Source: Candidatus Gastranaerophilales bacterium (lineage in GTDB: Bacteria; Cyanobacteriota; Vampirovibrionia; Gastranaerophilales; Gastranaerophilaceae). From it: a DNA stretch of 45,276 nucleotides. The notes under the pieces are model-generated. The model searched no databases. It was not told the DNA's origin and worked only from the letters and a program-made list of their open reading frames with translations. Where the stretch lies: assembly GCA_944322935.1 (NCBI GenBank), contig CALUQO010000019.1, positions 1 to 45,276 of the forward strand. The letters run 5' to 3'. The translations under genes were made by a program, and so were the position numbers. This document shows positions 1 through 8,117 of the stretch, piece by piece (positions within the stretch are counted from its first letter, which is position 1; every line of letters begins with the position of its first letter).

Positions 1-27
1 TAGAAAATATAGCCCGAGAATTAAAAG

Positions 28-94
28 TATAGCTTGTAGGTTGGGCATACTTGCCCAACGGTAATAGTTTGTAGGTTGGGGTTTCTACCCCAAC
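28..94. repeat. tandem intergenic hairpin repeat (two copies)
   Basis: Two copies of a TTGTAGGTTGGG-type element lie 35 bases apart and match at 15 of 16 aligned positions (30-45 and 65-80). Each copy forms a perfect hairpin: GTTGGGCA/TGCCCAAC at 40-59 with a TACT loop, and GTTGGGG/CCCCAAC at 75-94. The loops and the base next to the stem differ while pairing is kept, so the structure rather than the exact sequence is conserved. The rest of 1-291 shows no gene I can support. Confidence 0.6.
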
Positions 95-291
95 AAAAAG
101 TGTCCCCAAATAATCAAACCATCTGTAACAAGTAGCCAAACCATGTGTTCTTTTACAGTTTGATGTGATGGAATTGCCGAATGCAAAACACGAAATTGCC
201 GTTAAAAGCGAACGAGCAAGACCGAATCACAACTTTTCATATTTTAAAAGCCCCTTATAATATGGCTTTTTTAGTAAACATTCTGGCTATT

Positions 292-1272
292 TCAAGCCAT
301 TTGATTAAAATTTTGATTAAGCAATTTTTTGCTGTTCCTATAAAAAATTCGACTGATAAGTTTATTAGCGTCATCACCAAAATTGTTTTTAATAGCATTT
401 TTTATATTTCTTATATTAGCGTCATAAGCCCCTTGTTGCTTAAGAGCTTTTTCTCCAAATACGCCCAAAGGTGCATCCGTTCCAAACAAAAGACGGCTTG
501 TCATATCACCTTTTGATGTGTGCAAAAGTCTGTCAATTACATCTATAATGTTTGGTTTTAATGGGTTGTCCCAGTCTACCCAAGCTAAATCCGCATATAA
601 TTTAGCATCATCGTTTTCAATAGATTTAAGAAGTGTATTTATTCCGACTTTATGGGCCTTATCCCCGCCTAACCCCATATGCCCGAGTACAACAGGAACA
701 TTAGGGAATTGTTTTGCCGTTTCATAGATAAAATCAGGATCTGACACACCGTTTCTAATAACATTTCCTGTTTCGTCAGATAAAACTTCACTGTGAAACA
801 GGCAAGGTTTGTTATATTTTTCAGCCAGCTTCATATATGGTAAATACCGCACATCATTTGCGGCTAAATCCAGACAAGCAGGGTGAAATTTAAGTCCCTT
901 AATTATCTCGGGATATTTATTTAGCAATATTTCAATATTTTCTGCTGAACCGTACCCCGGCTGACATACAACAAAAGGTAAAAATTTTTTATTTTTTATT
1001 GCAGATTTTAATAATAACAAATTGCCGCTAATTTCATTCTTCAGCGGTTTATTATTTTTTCCTGTTTTAATGCAATCAAGATTTGAAATTATAACTTTAT
1101 CAACGGAATCTTTTCCGCTATTAAATTTTTTACTGAAAAAATCTATAACATCTTTGCAGGGAAATTTGTCATAATTCCATTGGCCGCAGTGTACATGTGC
1201 ATCAATTATTTTACCTTTAAAATTCAAATTAGAATTATTACCAATTATTAATATAGAATTTAACACAAGCAT
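292..1272 (-). CDS. amidohydrolase-family metal-dependent hydrolase
   Basis: Predicted cytosolic hydrolase of the amidohydrolase superfamily (Amidohydro_2 type, TIM barrel). The N-terminal metal site reads IDAHVHCG with the H-x-H pair near residues 26-28. Further barrel motifs follow in order: LKFHP, LFHSE, VLGHMG and, near the C-terminus, FGTDAP with the conserved Asp. The substrate cannot be read from sequence. An in-frame TGA lies just upstream, so the start is either ATG at 1272 or TTG at 1281. Neither has a well-spaced Shine-Dalgarno sequence (AAAGGG abuts the ATG), and ATG is preferred. The gene stands alone, with no pathway partner next to it. Confidence 0.8.
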   Translation of the reverse strand: MLVLNSILIIGNNSNLNFKGKIIDAHVHCGQWNYDKFPCKDVIDFFSKKFNSGKDSVDKVIISNLDCIKTGKNNKPLKNEISGNLLLLKSAIKNKKFLPFVVCQPGYGSAENIEILLNKYPEIIKGLKFHPACLDLAANDVRYLPYMKLAEKYNKPCLFHSEVLSDETGNVIRNGVSDPDFIYETAKQFPNVPVVLGHMGLGGDKAHKVGINTLLKSIENDDAKLYADLAWVDWDNPLKPNIIDVIDRLLHTSKGDMTSRLLFGTDAPLGVFGEKALKQQGAYDANIRNIKNAIKNNFGDDANKLISRIFYRNSKKLLNQNFNQMA

Positions 1273-1566
1273 CCCTTTCAATATTGTTCAAATAGTGAAG
1301 ACTGTTTTCGCAAAACAAAAGATTTTGGAAAAAGACGACGCCAGACTTAATATTGTAATAACACCCCTGAATAAAAATTTTTGCTACAAATTTGTTATAG
1401 CAGGAAATAAAATTCCAAAACCTTATCAGACGCTTGTACCCGCTTCGACGGCAGATAACAGCCAATTTTTGTACGAACCTGCCTCAGTCAGAAAATCGTT
1501 TGACTAAAATTTTATTTTCTAAAGTGAAAATTAATGATAAAATTAAATAAAGTTAATGGAGGTTTT

Positions 1567-2397
1567 ATGAAAAAGATTATTTTATCCGTATTTACGTTTT
1601 TATTTATGGCATCTGCATCATACGCTGCTACCTGGGTAGCTGCAGACAGAGTTTCAACAGTCGGTGCAACACTTATTTCCAAAAACAATCTGCCTGCCAA
1701 AACGACCTTTAAAGTTGTTAACGGTGCTGCAGACAACTCCAACACATCAAGAACAAATGTCATTCAAATTTCCAGCACAGATTTGTCATACACAGGCAAC
1801 GACAGCGAGGTCGCAGCAGTAATTGCGCACGAAATGGGCTATATCATAAACGGGACATATTCTAAAAGAATAATGAGAGAAGCATCAAAAGATGCATTGA
1901 CAAAAAACCTGAGTTCAAGCAATATCATAGCTACGGCAGCAAACAGTGAATTTCTTGCCAACAAAGTAAGTGCAGCAGACGAACAGGACGCAGATATAAC
2001 AGGTGTGGACTTAATGATAAAAACAGGCTACAATCCGCTCGCTATGATAGTTGTTATTACAAAAATGCCCGGCAGCAACTGGGAAATTCTTATGGGCAAA
2101 CCTGCAAACACTGACAGAGCAATGAATGTATTCAATTATCTGACCTACAATTATCCTTCAAAAGTAAAAGCAGGCTATGGATGTCAGGAATACAGAGCAT
2201 TTTTGGAATATGCAAACCCTATCGTTGAAAAAAGAAATGCAAGCAAAAGCAAATTAGAAAAATTCAATAAAGAACAGGAAAAAAACAAAGAAGAAAGAGC
2301 CAAAAACATTGCTAAATACAAAGCAACAGGCGGACTCAGCGGCTGGGATGCATCCTACACAATCCTGCAGCAATTAACAGGCTCTACGGAAAGATAG
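1567..2397 (+). CDS. secreted M48-like metallopeptidase with degenerate zinc motif
   Basis: A 276-residue exported protein. It has a signal peptide (Lys-Lys, hydrophobic core, Ala-x-Ala about residue 20) followed by an M48 peptidase-like region. The helix that should carry HExxH reads VIAHEMGYI, so H88 and E89 are kept but the second zinc His is Tyr92. The downstream ExxxD element is present (E139, D143, in DEQDADITGVDLM), as is the following GYNP typical of M48 proteins. The C-terminus is a Lys/Glu-rich helix. The start is ATG 1567 because GGAGG lies just upstream; an in-frame ATG at 1534 has no such site. Inference: either a catalytically dead M48 scaffold or a protein with altered metal binding. 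Confidence 0.75.
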   Translation: MKKIILSVFTFLFMASASYAATWVAADRVSTVGATLISKNNLPAKTTFKVVNGAADNSNTSRTNVIQISSTDLSYTGNDSEVAAVIAHEMGYIINGTYSKRIMREASKDALTKNLSSSNIIATAANSEFLANKVSAADEQDADITGVDLMIKTGYNPLAMIVVITKMPGSNWEILMGKPANTDRAMNVFNYLTYNYPSKVKAGYGCQEYRAFLEYANPIVEKRNASKSKLEKFNKEQEKNKEERAKNIAKYKATGGLSGWDASYTILQQLTGSTER

Positions 2398-2467
2398 ATT
2401 TAGATATGCTTTAAATTTTAATTGTATAATGGCATATTTGTAAAGAAACCAAATGCCCAAAGATGAG

Positions 2468-3082
2468 CTATTGTCCGCAATTCAAAGTTTTAAGAACATA
2501 TCTTGCACGCTCTTTTATCTCATCAAGGCTTGCATTTTTATAAAGGCAGCGTCCCATACCAACTGCAACAGCACCGGCGTCGAGGTAATCTTTAAAATCA
2601 TCAAGAGAAATCCCGCCCGAAGGCATAAGGTTCAGAAACGGCATGGGTCTAAGCATATCTTCTATATATTCAATTCGTCCCATAGGTTTTGCAGGAAAAA
2701 TCTTTATTATAGGAATTCTTGCTTTCCAAGCATTATACGCTTCATTGGGGGTCGAAACAGTTGCAATATGAGGAATTCTGTTACCAAGGCAGTACTTTGC
2801 AAGACCTGTTTGAAAGACCGGAGAAACAATGACATGAGCCCCCGCATCGCCGGCTTCCTGTGCTCGCATTGCAGTAATCACTCCGCCGGCCATTACTACA
2901 GTATCTTCCAGTTCCTTTATTTTAGATAAGGCTGGCAGCATAACGCCCTTTTCCACGGTTATTTCAAAAACTTTAATACCGGCTTCTCTCATTACTTTTG
3001 CTTTTTCAAAAGCTTCAGCAGGTTCTTCAGCCCTTATGACCGCTACTATTTTATTTTTATATATTGCTTCAATCGGATTCAT
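2468..3082 (-). CDS. eda: 2-keto-3-deoxy-6-phosphogluconate (KDPG) aldolase
   Basis: Class I aldolase of the KDPG/KHG family, splitting KDPG to pyruvate and glyceraldehyde-3-phosphate in the cytosol. The 204-residue length is normal for the family. Visible landmarks are VIRAE (R17), FEITVE (catalytic Glu about residue 40), AGGV, and IKIFPA with the Schiff-base Lys127, then a MPSGGIS phosphate-binding loop. No edd or other Entner-Doudoroff gene is next to it, so it may serve sugar-acid breakdown instead. An ATTATA (TATAAT on the minus strand) at 3115-3120 could be its -10 box, but no good -35 is seen. Confidence 0.88.
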   Translation of the reverse strand: MNPIEAIYKNKIVAVIRAEEPAEAFEKAKVMREAGIKVFEITVEKGVMLPALSKIKELEDTVVMAGGVITAMRAQEAGDAGAHVIVSPVFQTGLAKYCLGNRIPHIATVSTPNEAYNAWKARIPIIKIFPAKPMGRIEYIEDMLRPMPFLNLMPSGGISLDDFKDYLDAGAVAVGMGRCLYKNASLDEIKERARYVLKTLNCGQ

Positions 3083-3162
3083 TTTTTATATTTTTACCAG
3101 CTAATTTTATTCCTATTATACAGACATTGTCATGTGTTAAAAAATAATATCCAAAAATATTT

Positions 3163-4095
3163 TTATTTTGACATTTTGTCATTTTTCTTTTCATTTGCCG
3201 CTGATTGTTTGCGGGTTTTTATTTTTATAAAATTAAAAACAGTTTTGTTGTCTTCTTCCGGGTTTATATCCTCGTCTTCATACCCGAGAAGAATTTCCAA
3301 ATCCTTCTTTAACAGAGTGATATCATCGTATTTTTTGAGTGTACCGTCCAAAGCTATTGAAACATCCCCTGTTTCTTCGGAAACAACAAGACAAGCGGAA
3401 TCAGAGACCTCGCTCATTCCGAGTGCAGCCCTGTGTCTTGTACCATATTTCCAGCTCAGTTTAGGGTCTTCAGTCAAAGGCAGCAGTACACCTGCTGATT
3501 TTATCGTGTCGCCTTCTATAACGACAGCTCCGTCGTGCAGCGGAGTGTTAGGGTGGAAGATAGTGAGCAGAAGTTCCGTCGACAAAAGCGCATCCAGCTG
3601 TGTTCCCACATCAGAGTAGCTGTTGACATCTTCTTCTCTTTCCAAAACCATCAACGCACCCGTGCGGGTTTTTGACAGATATTTTACAGTTTCTATAAGC
3701 TCTTTTATTACGTTAACCTTTTGTGTTTCTTTGTTTACTTTTCTGCTGAAATGAGTATGAAATATGTTGGATTGCCCGAGATAGCCGAGGAATTTTCTAA
3801 TCTCAGGCTGAAATATAATAACAGCGCCGAACATAATAACGCTGACCATTGTACGTAAAAATACGCCCAGAATGAAAAGATTGAATCTGATTAAAATTTC
3901 AGAAAACAACCACGCAAAAAGCAATATAAAAATACCTTTTACGAGTTTTTCTGACTGCGTTCCCTTAATAAATTTCTGGTATATAAAAAACAAAAACGCA
4001 ACAATTATCGCAACTTCCACAATATTAACCCAGCTAAAGGTTAAATGCAGAAATTTTAACTGATTAATTAATATGTCCTTAATCTCTCCTAACAC
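3163..4095 (-). CDS. cdaA: membrane diadenylate cyclase CdaA (DisA_N domain)
   Basis: Makes the second messenger c-di-AMP from two ATP. Three N-terminal membrane helices (about residues 24-41, 52-70 and 74-95) are followed by the DisA_N catalytic domain. The signature motifs are intact: DGA at 188-190 within PLHDGAV, and RHR at 220-222 within GTRHRAA. A charged tail of about 40 residues follows the domain. The start is GTG at 4095 with AAGG eight bases upstream. It sits 22 bases downstream of lysA on the same strand and is probably co-transcribed with it, an arrangement also found in Cyanobacteria. No c-di-AMP phosphodiesterase is nearby. Confidence 0.93.
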   Translation of the reverse strand: MLGEIKDILINQLKFLHLTFSWVNIVEVAIIVAFLFFIYQKFIKGTQSEKLVKGIFILLFAWLFSEILIRFNLFILGVFLRTMVSVIMFGAVIIFQPEIRKFLGYLGQSNIFHTHFSRKVNKETQKVNVIKELIETVKYLSKTRTGALMVLEREEDVNSYSDVGTQLDALLSTELLLTIFHPNTPLHDGAVVIEGDTIKSAGVLLPLTEDPKLSWKYGTRHRAALGMSEVSDSACLVVSEETGDVSIALDGTLKKYDDITLLKKDLEILLGYEDEDINPEEDNKTVFNFIKIKTRKQSAANEKKNDKMSK

Positions 4096-4117
4096 TTAGT
4101 GCGCCTTATTTTTCACC

Positions 4118-5446
4118 TTATTTTTTCAATCTATCCGGAATAACGTCGCAAGCAGTCAAATGCTCGTAGCTTTCTCTATTTATAATAATATCAGATTGTG
4201 AGTTATTTACAAGTACCGCAGCGGGTTTCAATACACGGTTGTAGTTGCTGGCCATGGAATATCCGTAAGCACCAGTATCATAGAAACACAGCACATCCCC
4301 CTCTTTTAGTTCGGGAAGTTTTATGTCTTTTATTAATATGTCGCCTGATTCGCAAAAGCGCCCAGCTATTGTAACAGTTTCAGCCGGTTCTTCTTGAGGC
4401 CTGTCGGCAATCTCAGCAGTGTAAACAGCCTGATAAAGGCTGGGACGTGGATTGTCCGCCATACCACCGTCTACTGCAATGTATTTTCTACCTTTGGGCA
4501 CCTGTTTGGAGCTTCCTACAGTGTATAGAGTAACGCCCGAGGTTCCTATTATGCTTCTACCCGGTTCTATATGGATTTCAGGTTCTTCGACGTTATATTT
4601 GGAAGCGTTGTCTTTGATTGAGGTTATGATTTTGTCCGCAATCTCGTTTATAGAAGGCGGGCAATCGTTTTCTGTATATTTTATGCCAAGTCCGCCGCCG
4701 AGGTTTATATGGGTGAGGTTAAGAGAGAATTTTTCTTTCAATCTTCCCATTTCTTTAAGCAAAACCTCTACCTCATCGTAATATATATTTGTTTCAAAAA
4801 TCTGCGACCCGATATGTGCGTGGAGCCCGACAAGATTCAGATTTTTGTATTCGTCTAAAATAAGTTCTACAGCCTCGTCCACCTGAGTCAGGTCAAACCC
4901 GAATTTTGAGTCAAGATGGCCTGTCTGGATATATTCGTGAGTGTGGCACTCTATGCCAGGAGTAACTCTCAGGAGAATATCAACAGTTTTGTTATTTGAT
5001 TTCGCAACCTCATTTAGCAGCGCAAGTTCAAGAAAATTGTCCGCAGAAACAAGCCCTACACCTAACTCCACAGCCATTTGCAGCTCGTCATAAGATTTGT
5101 TGTTACCGTTAAAGAGGCATTTTTTCATATCAGCGCCCGCGCTTTGAGCAGTATAAATCTCACCGCCTGATACCATATCAAAGCCGAACCCCTCTTCATC
5201 AAGGATTCTGACAACAGCTTTTGTCATAAAGGCTTTTGAGGCATAGAGCATACTTACTTTAGGGTAGGATTTGAACGCCTGTTTGTATTCACGAGCAATC
5301 GTACGTATGGTTTGCTCGTCAAAAACATAAAGCGGCGTGCCGTATTGTGCCGCGAGGTCGATTAAATCACACCCGCCTATCTCGATATGACCTTTAGCGT
5401 TAATTTTTGTAGTAACAGGTTTTAAGCTTTGATTTGCTGTTGTCAT
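4118..5446 (-). CDS. lysA: diaminopimelate decarboxylase
   Basis: PLP enzyme for the last step of lysine synthesis, decarboxylating meso-diaminopimelate. The 442 residues fit the alanine-racemase-like barrel plus C-terminal beta domain. The PLP lysine is K71 in LYASKAF. HIGSQI (211-216), the glycine-rich NLGGGLG, EPGR (294-297) and CESGD (365-369, active-site Cys/Glu) are all present. The start is ATG with GGAG eleven bases upstream. It is the first gene of a lysA-cdaA unit. The 152-base gap to the divergent EF-hand gene must hold both promoters. Confidence 0.95.
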   Translation of the reverse strand: MTTANQSLKPVTTKINAKGHIEIGGCDLIDLAAQYGTPLYVFDEQTIRTIAREYKQAFKSYPKVSMLYASKAFMTKAVVRILDEEGFGFDMVSGGEIYTAQSAGADMKKCLFNGNNKSYDELQMAVELGVGLVSADNFLELALLNEVAKSNNKTVDILLRVTPGIECHTHEYIQTGHLDSKFGFDLTQVDEAVELILDEYKNLNLVGLHAHIGSQIFETNIYYDEVEVLLKEMGRLKEKFSLNLTHINLGGGLGIKYTENDCPPSINEIADKIITSIKDNASKYNVEEPEIHIEPGRSIIGTSGVTLYTVGSSKQVPKGRKYIAVDGGMADNPRPSLYQAVYTAEIADRPQEEPAETVTIAGRFCESGDILIKDIKLPELKEGDVLCFYDTGAYGYSMASNYNRVLKPAAVLVNNSQSDIIINRESYEHLTACDVIPDRLKK

Positions 5447-5598
5447 AAAATATTTTTCTCCTTTATTTATGACAATTGTACCATAACAACAACTATTACC
5501 GGATAAAGAATAAATAAAGAATTTACGTTAATAATTCTTAATATATAAGCAATTTTGCCGTAAAAAAAAACTTTATTTATATAAGGAAAGGAATACTT

Positions 5599-5997
5599 AT
5601 GGTTTCGGGTATAGTACAGGGTTTTGTAACATCAAAAATACAGCCTATTGTCCTCAGAGATACGGACATAAAAAAATATTCGATTGATACAGAAGAATTT
5701 GCAAAGGTAGACAAAAACCAAGACGGAATAATTACATCAAGCGAATTTTTATCCTCCGGGCTGATGTTTCAATCAATATTCAACGCTTATAGGAGCAAGG
5801 CGCTTGAAAATGATGCGTTTATTACGGATAACAGGCAGATTGCAGCAATGGAATCAGGACAGGGTCTTCAAAACAATGGAATGCAAAGTCCGCAGAATCT
5901 GCAAAACAGGCAAAATCAAAATAACAACGGATTTAATTTGAATCACCCGAATGTTTCGAGTCCGTCTATTGCACAAAGTTACGATTATTTAGCATAA
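5599..5997 (+). CDS. small EF-hand protein
   Basis: A 132-residue protein with one textbook EF-hand calcium loop at residues 38-49 (DKNQDGIITSSE: Asp, Asn, Asp at positions 1, 3 and 5, Glu at 12). The C-terminal half is Gln/Asn-rich and probably disordered. No signal peptide or membrane segment is clear. AAGGAAAGG precedes the ATG. The protein is otherwise unrecognised, and a calcium-dependent structural or regulatory role is only a guess from the loop. It is a single gene ending at a bidirectional terminator. Confidence 0.7.
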   Translation: MVSGIVQGFVTSKIQPIVLRDTDIKKYSIDTEEFAKVDKNQDGIITSSEFLSSGLMFQSIFNAYRSKALENDAFITDNRQIAAMESGQGLQNNGMQSPQNLQNRQNQNNNGFNLNHPNVSSPSIAQSYDYLA

Positions 5998-6002
5998 AAA
6001 AA

Positions 6003-6036
6003 ATCCCTCTTAGTTAAATCATAGAGGGATCTTTTT
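6003..6036. terminator. bidirectional intrinsic terminator
   Basis: An eight-base-pair stem ATCCCTCT/AGAGGGAT (6003-6010 with 6023-6030) is flanked by an A-run on the left and CTTTTTAT on the right. It lies between the convergent EF-hand gene and rpsR and can serve both. Confidence 0.8.
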
Positions 6037-6050
6037 ATATAGAATGTTTA

Positions 6051-6281
6051 TTAGTCATAAACGTAATTAATCAAAGCGGCTTCTCTTGCTTTTTTAACTG
6101 CTCTGGCCAGCATTCTCTGGTGTTCAGCGCAAGTACCGGTAATTCTTCTCGGAAGAATTTTGCCTGCTTCTGTTAAATATCTTCTGATTTTTTGTGCATC
6201 TTTGTAGTCAATAACTTCTACTTTATCTGCGCAGAAGTTGCAGCTTTTTCTTTTGTTTTTGTCGATTTGTGGTCTTGCCAT
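6051..6281 (-). CDS. rpsR: 30S ribosomal protein S18
   Basis: Small-subunit protein that pairs with S6 on the ribosome platform. The 76 residues have the usual length. The form has cysteines (CNFC near the N-terminus and TCAEH later), consistent with the zinc-binding type of S18. The conserved core IRRYLTEAGKILPRR is visible. It is the last gene of rpsF-ssb-rpsR, 61 bases after ssb, with AGGA eight bases before the ATG. No rplI follows, because transcription ends at the terminator just downstream. Confidence 0.96.
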   Translation of the reverse strand: MARPQIDKNKRKSCNFCADKVEVIDYKDAQKIRRYLTEAGKILPRRITGTCAEHQRMLARAVKKAREAALINYVYD

Positions 6282-6342
6282 TGTTTATTCCTTTTCTATT
6301 TAATAATGTGTAACTTAGGCGTGTCGCCCAGACTAACTTATA

Positions 6343-6747
6343 TTAAAAGGGAATTTCATCCTCGCCTATTAAGTCGTCTGAGAAATCGGTCTGTCCAAAC
6401 TGGACAATAGAATCCGGTGAAGCCTTACCTGACGGAGCTGAAACAGCCGAAGATCCGGCAAGTTTTTCCATTGCATTAGCATCAATCTCTACAATTCTTT
6501 TTTCCGAACCGTCTTCATTTTTCACCGTATTATTTTGGAGTCTGCCTTCAACAACAACTCTGTCACCCTTGTTGATTGTCTCTTCAACAGTCTGTGCAAG
6601 GTTGCCTTTGGCCAGAACTCTTACCAGAGTTTCCTCTGTATCGGAGATATTCAAAGCAAATGCGGAAATAGGCACATTATTTGATGTGAAACGTTTTTCC
6701 GGTGCTCTGTAAACTGTTCCTGATATAACCGCTTTTGCTAAGCTCAT
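6343..6747 (-). CDS. ssb: single-stranded DNA-binding protein
   Basis: OB-fold protein that coats single-stranded DNA during replication and repair. The 134 residues comprise an N-terminal OB fold (about 1-100), a short Ser/Gly/Pro linker and an acidic tip ending DEIPF, the usual docking peptide for partner proteins. It lies between rpsF and rpsR, the common bacterial order. GGAG stands seven bases before the ATG, and the gap to rpsF is 21 bases. Confidence 0.95.
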   Translation of the reverse strand: MSLAKAVISGTVYRAPEKRFTSNNVPISAFALNISDTEETLVRVLAKGNLAQTVEETINKGDRVVVEGRLQNNTVKNEDGSEKRIVEIDANAMEKLAGSSAVSAPSGKASPDSIVQFGQTDFSDDLIGEDEIPF

Positions 6748-6768
6748 AATTTTCTCCTAATTTTCTGA

Positions 6769-7065
6769 TTAAGCACTAACTTTTGAAACTTCCATAAACA
6801 TTGTTCTTAAAATGTTATCATTTAGGCTCAATTGTCTTTTGAATTCAGCAACTTTATCAGGTGCCAATTCAAGTCTTTGTGCTACATAATGGCCGTCTCT
6901 GAAGTTCTGGATATCGTGAGCAAGTTTCTTTCTGCCCATTTTATCCGTAGAAGTAACACTGCCGCCGAGAGATTTAACGATTTCTTCGATTTTTGCAGTA
7001 ACTTTATCTGCTTCTTCAGCGTCCATATTGGGTTTAATAATTGAAAGTAATTCGTATTTTTTCAC
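6769..7065 (-). CDS. rpsF: 30S ribosomal protein S6
   Basis: Ribosomal protein S6 (98 residues), partner of S18. It has the typical opening KYELLSIIKPNMD, the central GRKKLAHDIQ and YVAQRLELAP segments, and a C-terminal LRTMF. The start is GTG at 7065, fixed by GGAG eight bases upstream. It heads the rpsF-ssb-rpsR operon behind a promoter at 7101-7129. Confidence 0.95.
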   Translation of the reverse strand: MKKYELLSIIKPNMDAEEADKVTAKIEEIVKSLGGSVTSTDKMGRKKLAHDIQNFRDGHYVAQRLELAPDKVAEFKRQLSLNDNILRTMFMEVSKVSA

Positions 7066-7100
7066 TTTTATTGCTCCTTATGGTTTTTCTCGTAAAAGTG

Positions 7101-7129
7101 AGTGTAGCACGAACACAACTCCAATACAA
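7101..7129 (-). promoter_or_regulatory. sigma70-type promoter of rpsF operon
   Basis: On the minus strand a -35 box TTGTAT (7124-7129) is followed, after exactly 17 bases, by the -10 box TACACT (7101-7106). It lies 36 bases ahead of the rpsF start. Confidence 0.55.
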
Positions 7130-7260
7130 ATAATTTTCATATAATTCTTACAGATACGTAATATTTAAAAAATTTTCATCCGTTCAACAGTGATTTGTAC
7201 CACTAAAACAGCATAAGAAAAAAGAAAATATGCTCGGAAATACGATAACATCACAAAAAA

Positions 7261-7290
7261 AGAGCAGATATAACATCTGCCCTTTTTTTA
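7261..7290 (-). terminator. intrinsic terminator of winged-helix gene
   Basis: The stem GCAGAT/ATCTGC (7264-7269 with 7275-7280) has a five-base loop and A/T runs on both sides. It lies just beyond the stop of the small winged-helix gene on the minus strand. Confidence 0.7.
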
Positions 7291-7305
7291 AATAATTCAA
7301 TCGAA

Positions 7306-7521
7306 CTATTGAATAGAATCGATTAATCTAACTTTTGTTCTTGCACCTTTGCCAGAAAGATCAGCTTTACCTTCTTGAGCTAACCAGCCAATACCCATAG
7401 AAACAAAGTTCTGGTTCAAGTCTAATTCTTTTTCCAATTTAGAAATAGTTGCTTCGTTGTTTTTTTGATCAGCTAAAAATTCGTAAACTTTTCCAGCAGC
7501 TTCGCCAATGTAATAATTCAT
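7306..7521 (-). CDS. small winged-helix DNA-binding protein
   Basis: A 71-residue protein that is essentially one winged-helix domain, similar in pattern to the DUF2582 family of small bacterial winged-helix proteins. It has an N-terminal helix, a helix-turn-helix about residues 25-50 (ISKLEKELDLNQNFVSMGI) and a C-terminal wing. The start at 7521 is set by AAGGAG upstream; a longer frame from 7548 runs through that ribosome site. It is monocistronic with its own terminator. The target genes are unknown, and the tiny size suggests a regulator or DNA-architectural protein. Confidence 0.75.
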   Translation of the reverse strand: MNYYIGEAAGKVYEFLADQKNNEATISKLEKELDLNQNFVSMGIGWLAQEGKADLSGKGARTKVRLIDSIQ

Positions 7522-7613
7522 CTTAAATCTCCTTCTTTTTTGTATCACAAACAGATAAATTTTATATTATTATATATAGTATAAATTTTGAGTTTTGTAA
7601 ATGGAGATTGACC

Positions 7614-8114
7614 ATGAATACACCAATTGTAGGAAATTGTTGGAAATATGATGACAATGTTGATACTGATGTTATAATACCGGCACGCTATTTAAACACA
7701 TCTGACGAAAAAGAACTGGCAAAACACTGTCTGGAAGACCTTGACAAAGATTTTGCAAAAAATGTAAAGCATGACGATATTATTGTTGCTGGAGAAAATT
7801 TCGGCTGCGGAAGTTCTCGTGAGCATGCACCGCTGGCTATTAAAGCAAGCGGTATTTCGGTTGTAATTGCAAAATCTTTTGCAAGAATATTCTTTCGCAA
7901 TGCAATTAACATAGGACTTCCCATTTTAGAAAACGCTCAAGCTGCAAATGATGCGCAAAAGGGTGACAAAATCAGCGTAGATTTACAAAACGGAATCATA
8001 AAAAATATAACAAAAAACAAAGAATACAAATGCGAAAAATTTCCGCCGGAAATTCAGGATTTAATAGCACAGGGCGGGTTGATTAATTACACAAAGAAAA
8101 AATTGGGAGTTTAA
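7614..8114 (+). CDS. leuD: 3-isopropylmalate dehydratase small subunit
   Basis: Swivelling domain of isopropylmalate isomerase in leucine synthesis. The 166 residues include [14 protein letters not shown] near the N-terminus and the [12 protein letters not shown] active-site loop. The start is ATG 7614, seven bases after GGAG; a TTG at 7608 falls inside that gap. It works with a large subunit (LeuC) that is not in this window. leuB follows after three bases, so leuD-leuB is one unit. The homologous archaeal-type 2,3-dimethylmalate or homoaconitase small subunits are possible alternatives, but the leuB neighbour argues for leucine. Confidence 0.93.
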   Translation: MNTPIVGNCWKYDDNVDTDVIIPARYLNTSDEKELAKHCLEDLDKDFAKNVKHDDIIVAGENFGCGSSREHAPLAIKASGISVVIAKSFARIFFRNAINIGLPILENAQAANDAQKGDKISVDLQNGIIKNITKNKEYKCEKFPPEIQDLIAQGGLINYTKKKLGV

Positions 8115-8117
8115 TTT

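Noticed and set aside
1295-1507. 70-codon frame from a GTG between the amidohydrolase and the M48-like gene
   Set aside because: The protein looks somewhat natural, but it lacks a ribosome site, uses GTG and has no recognisable domain; it may be a gene remnant, not a supported gene.
2453-2929. 158-codon plus-strand frame opposite eda
   Set aside because: Lies fully antisense to a clear KDPG aldolase, with no ribosome site and Cys/His/Asn-rich shadow composition.
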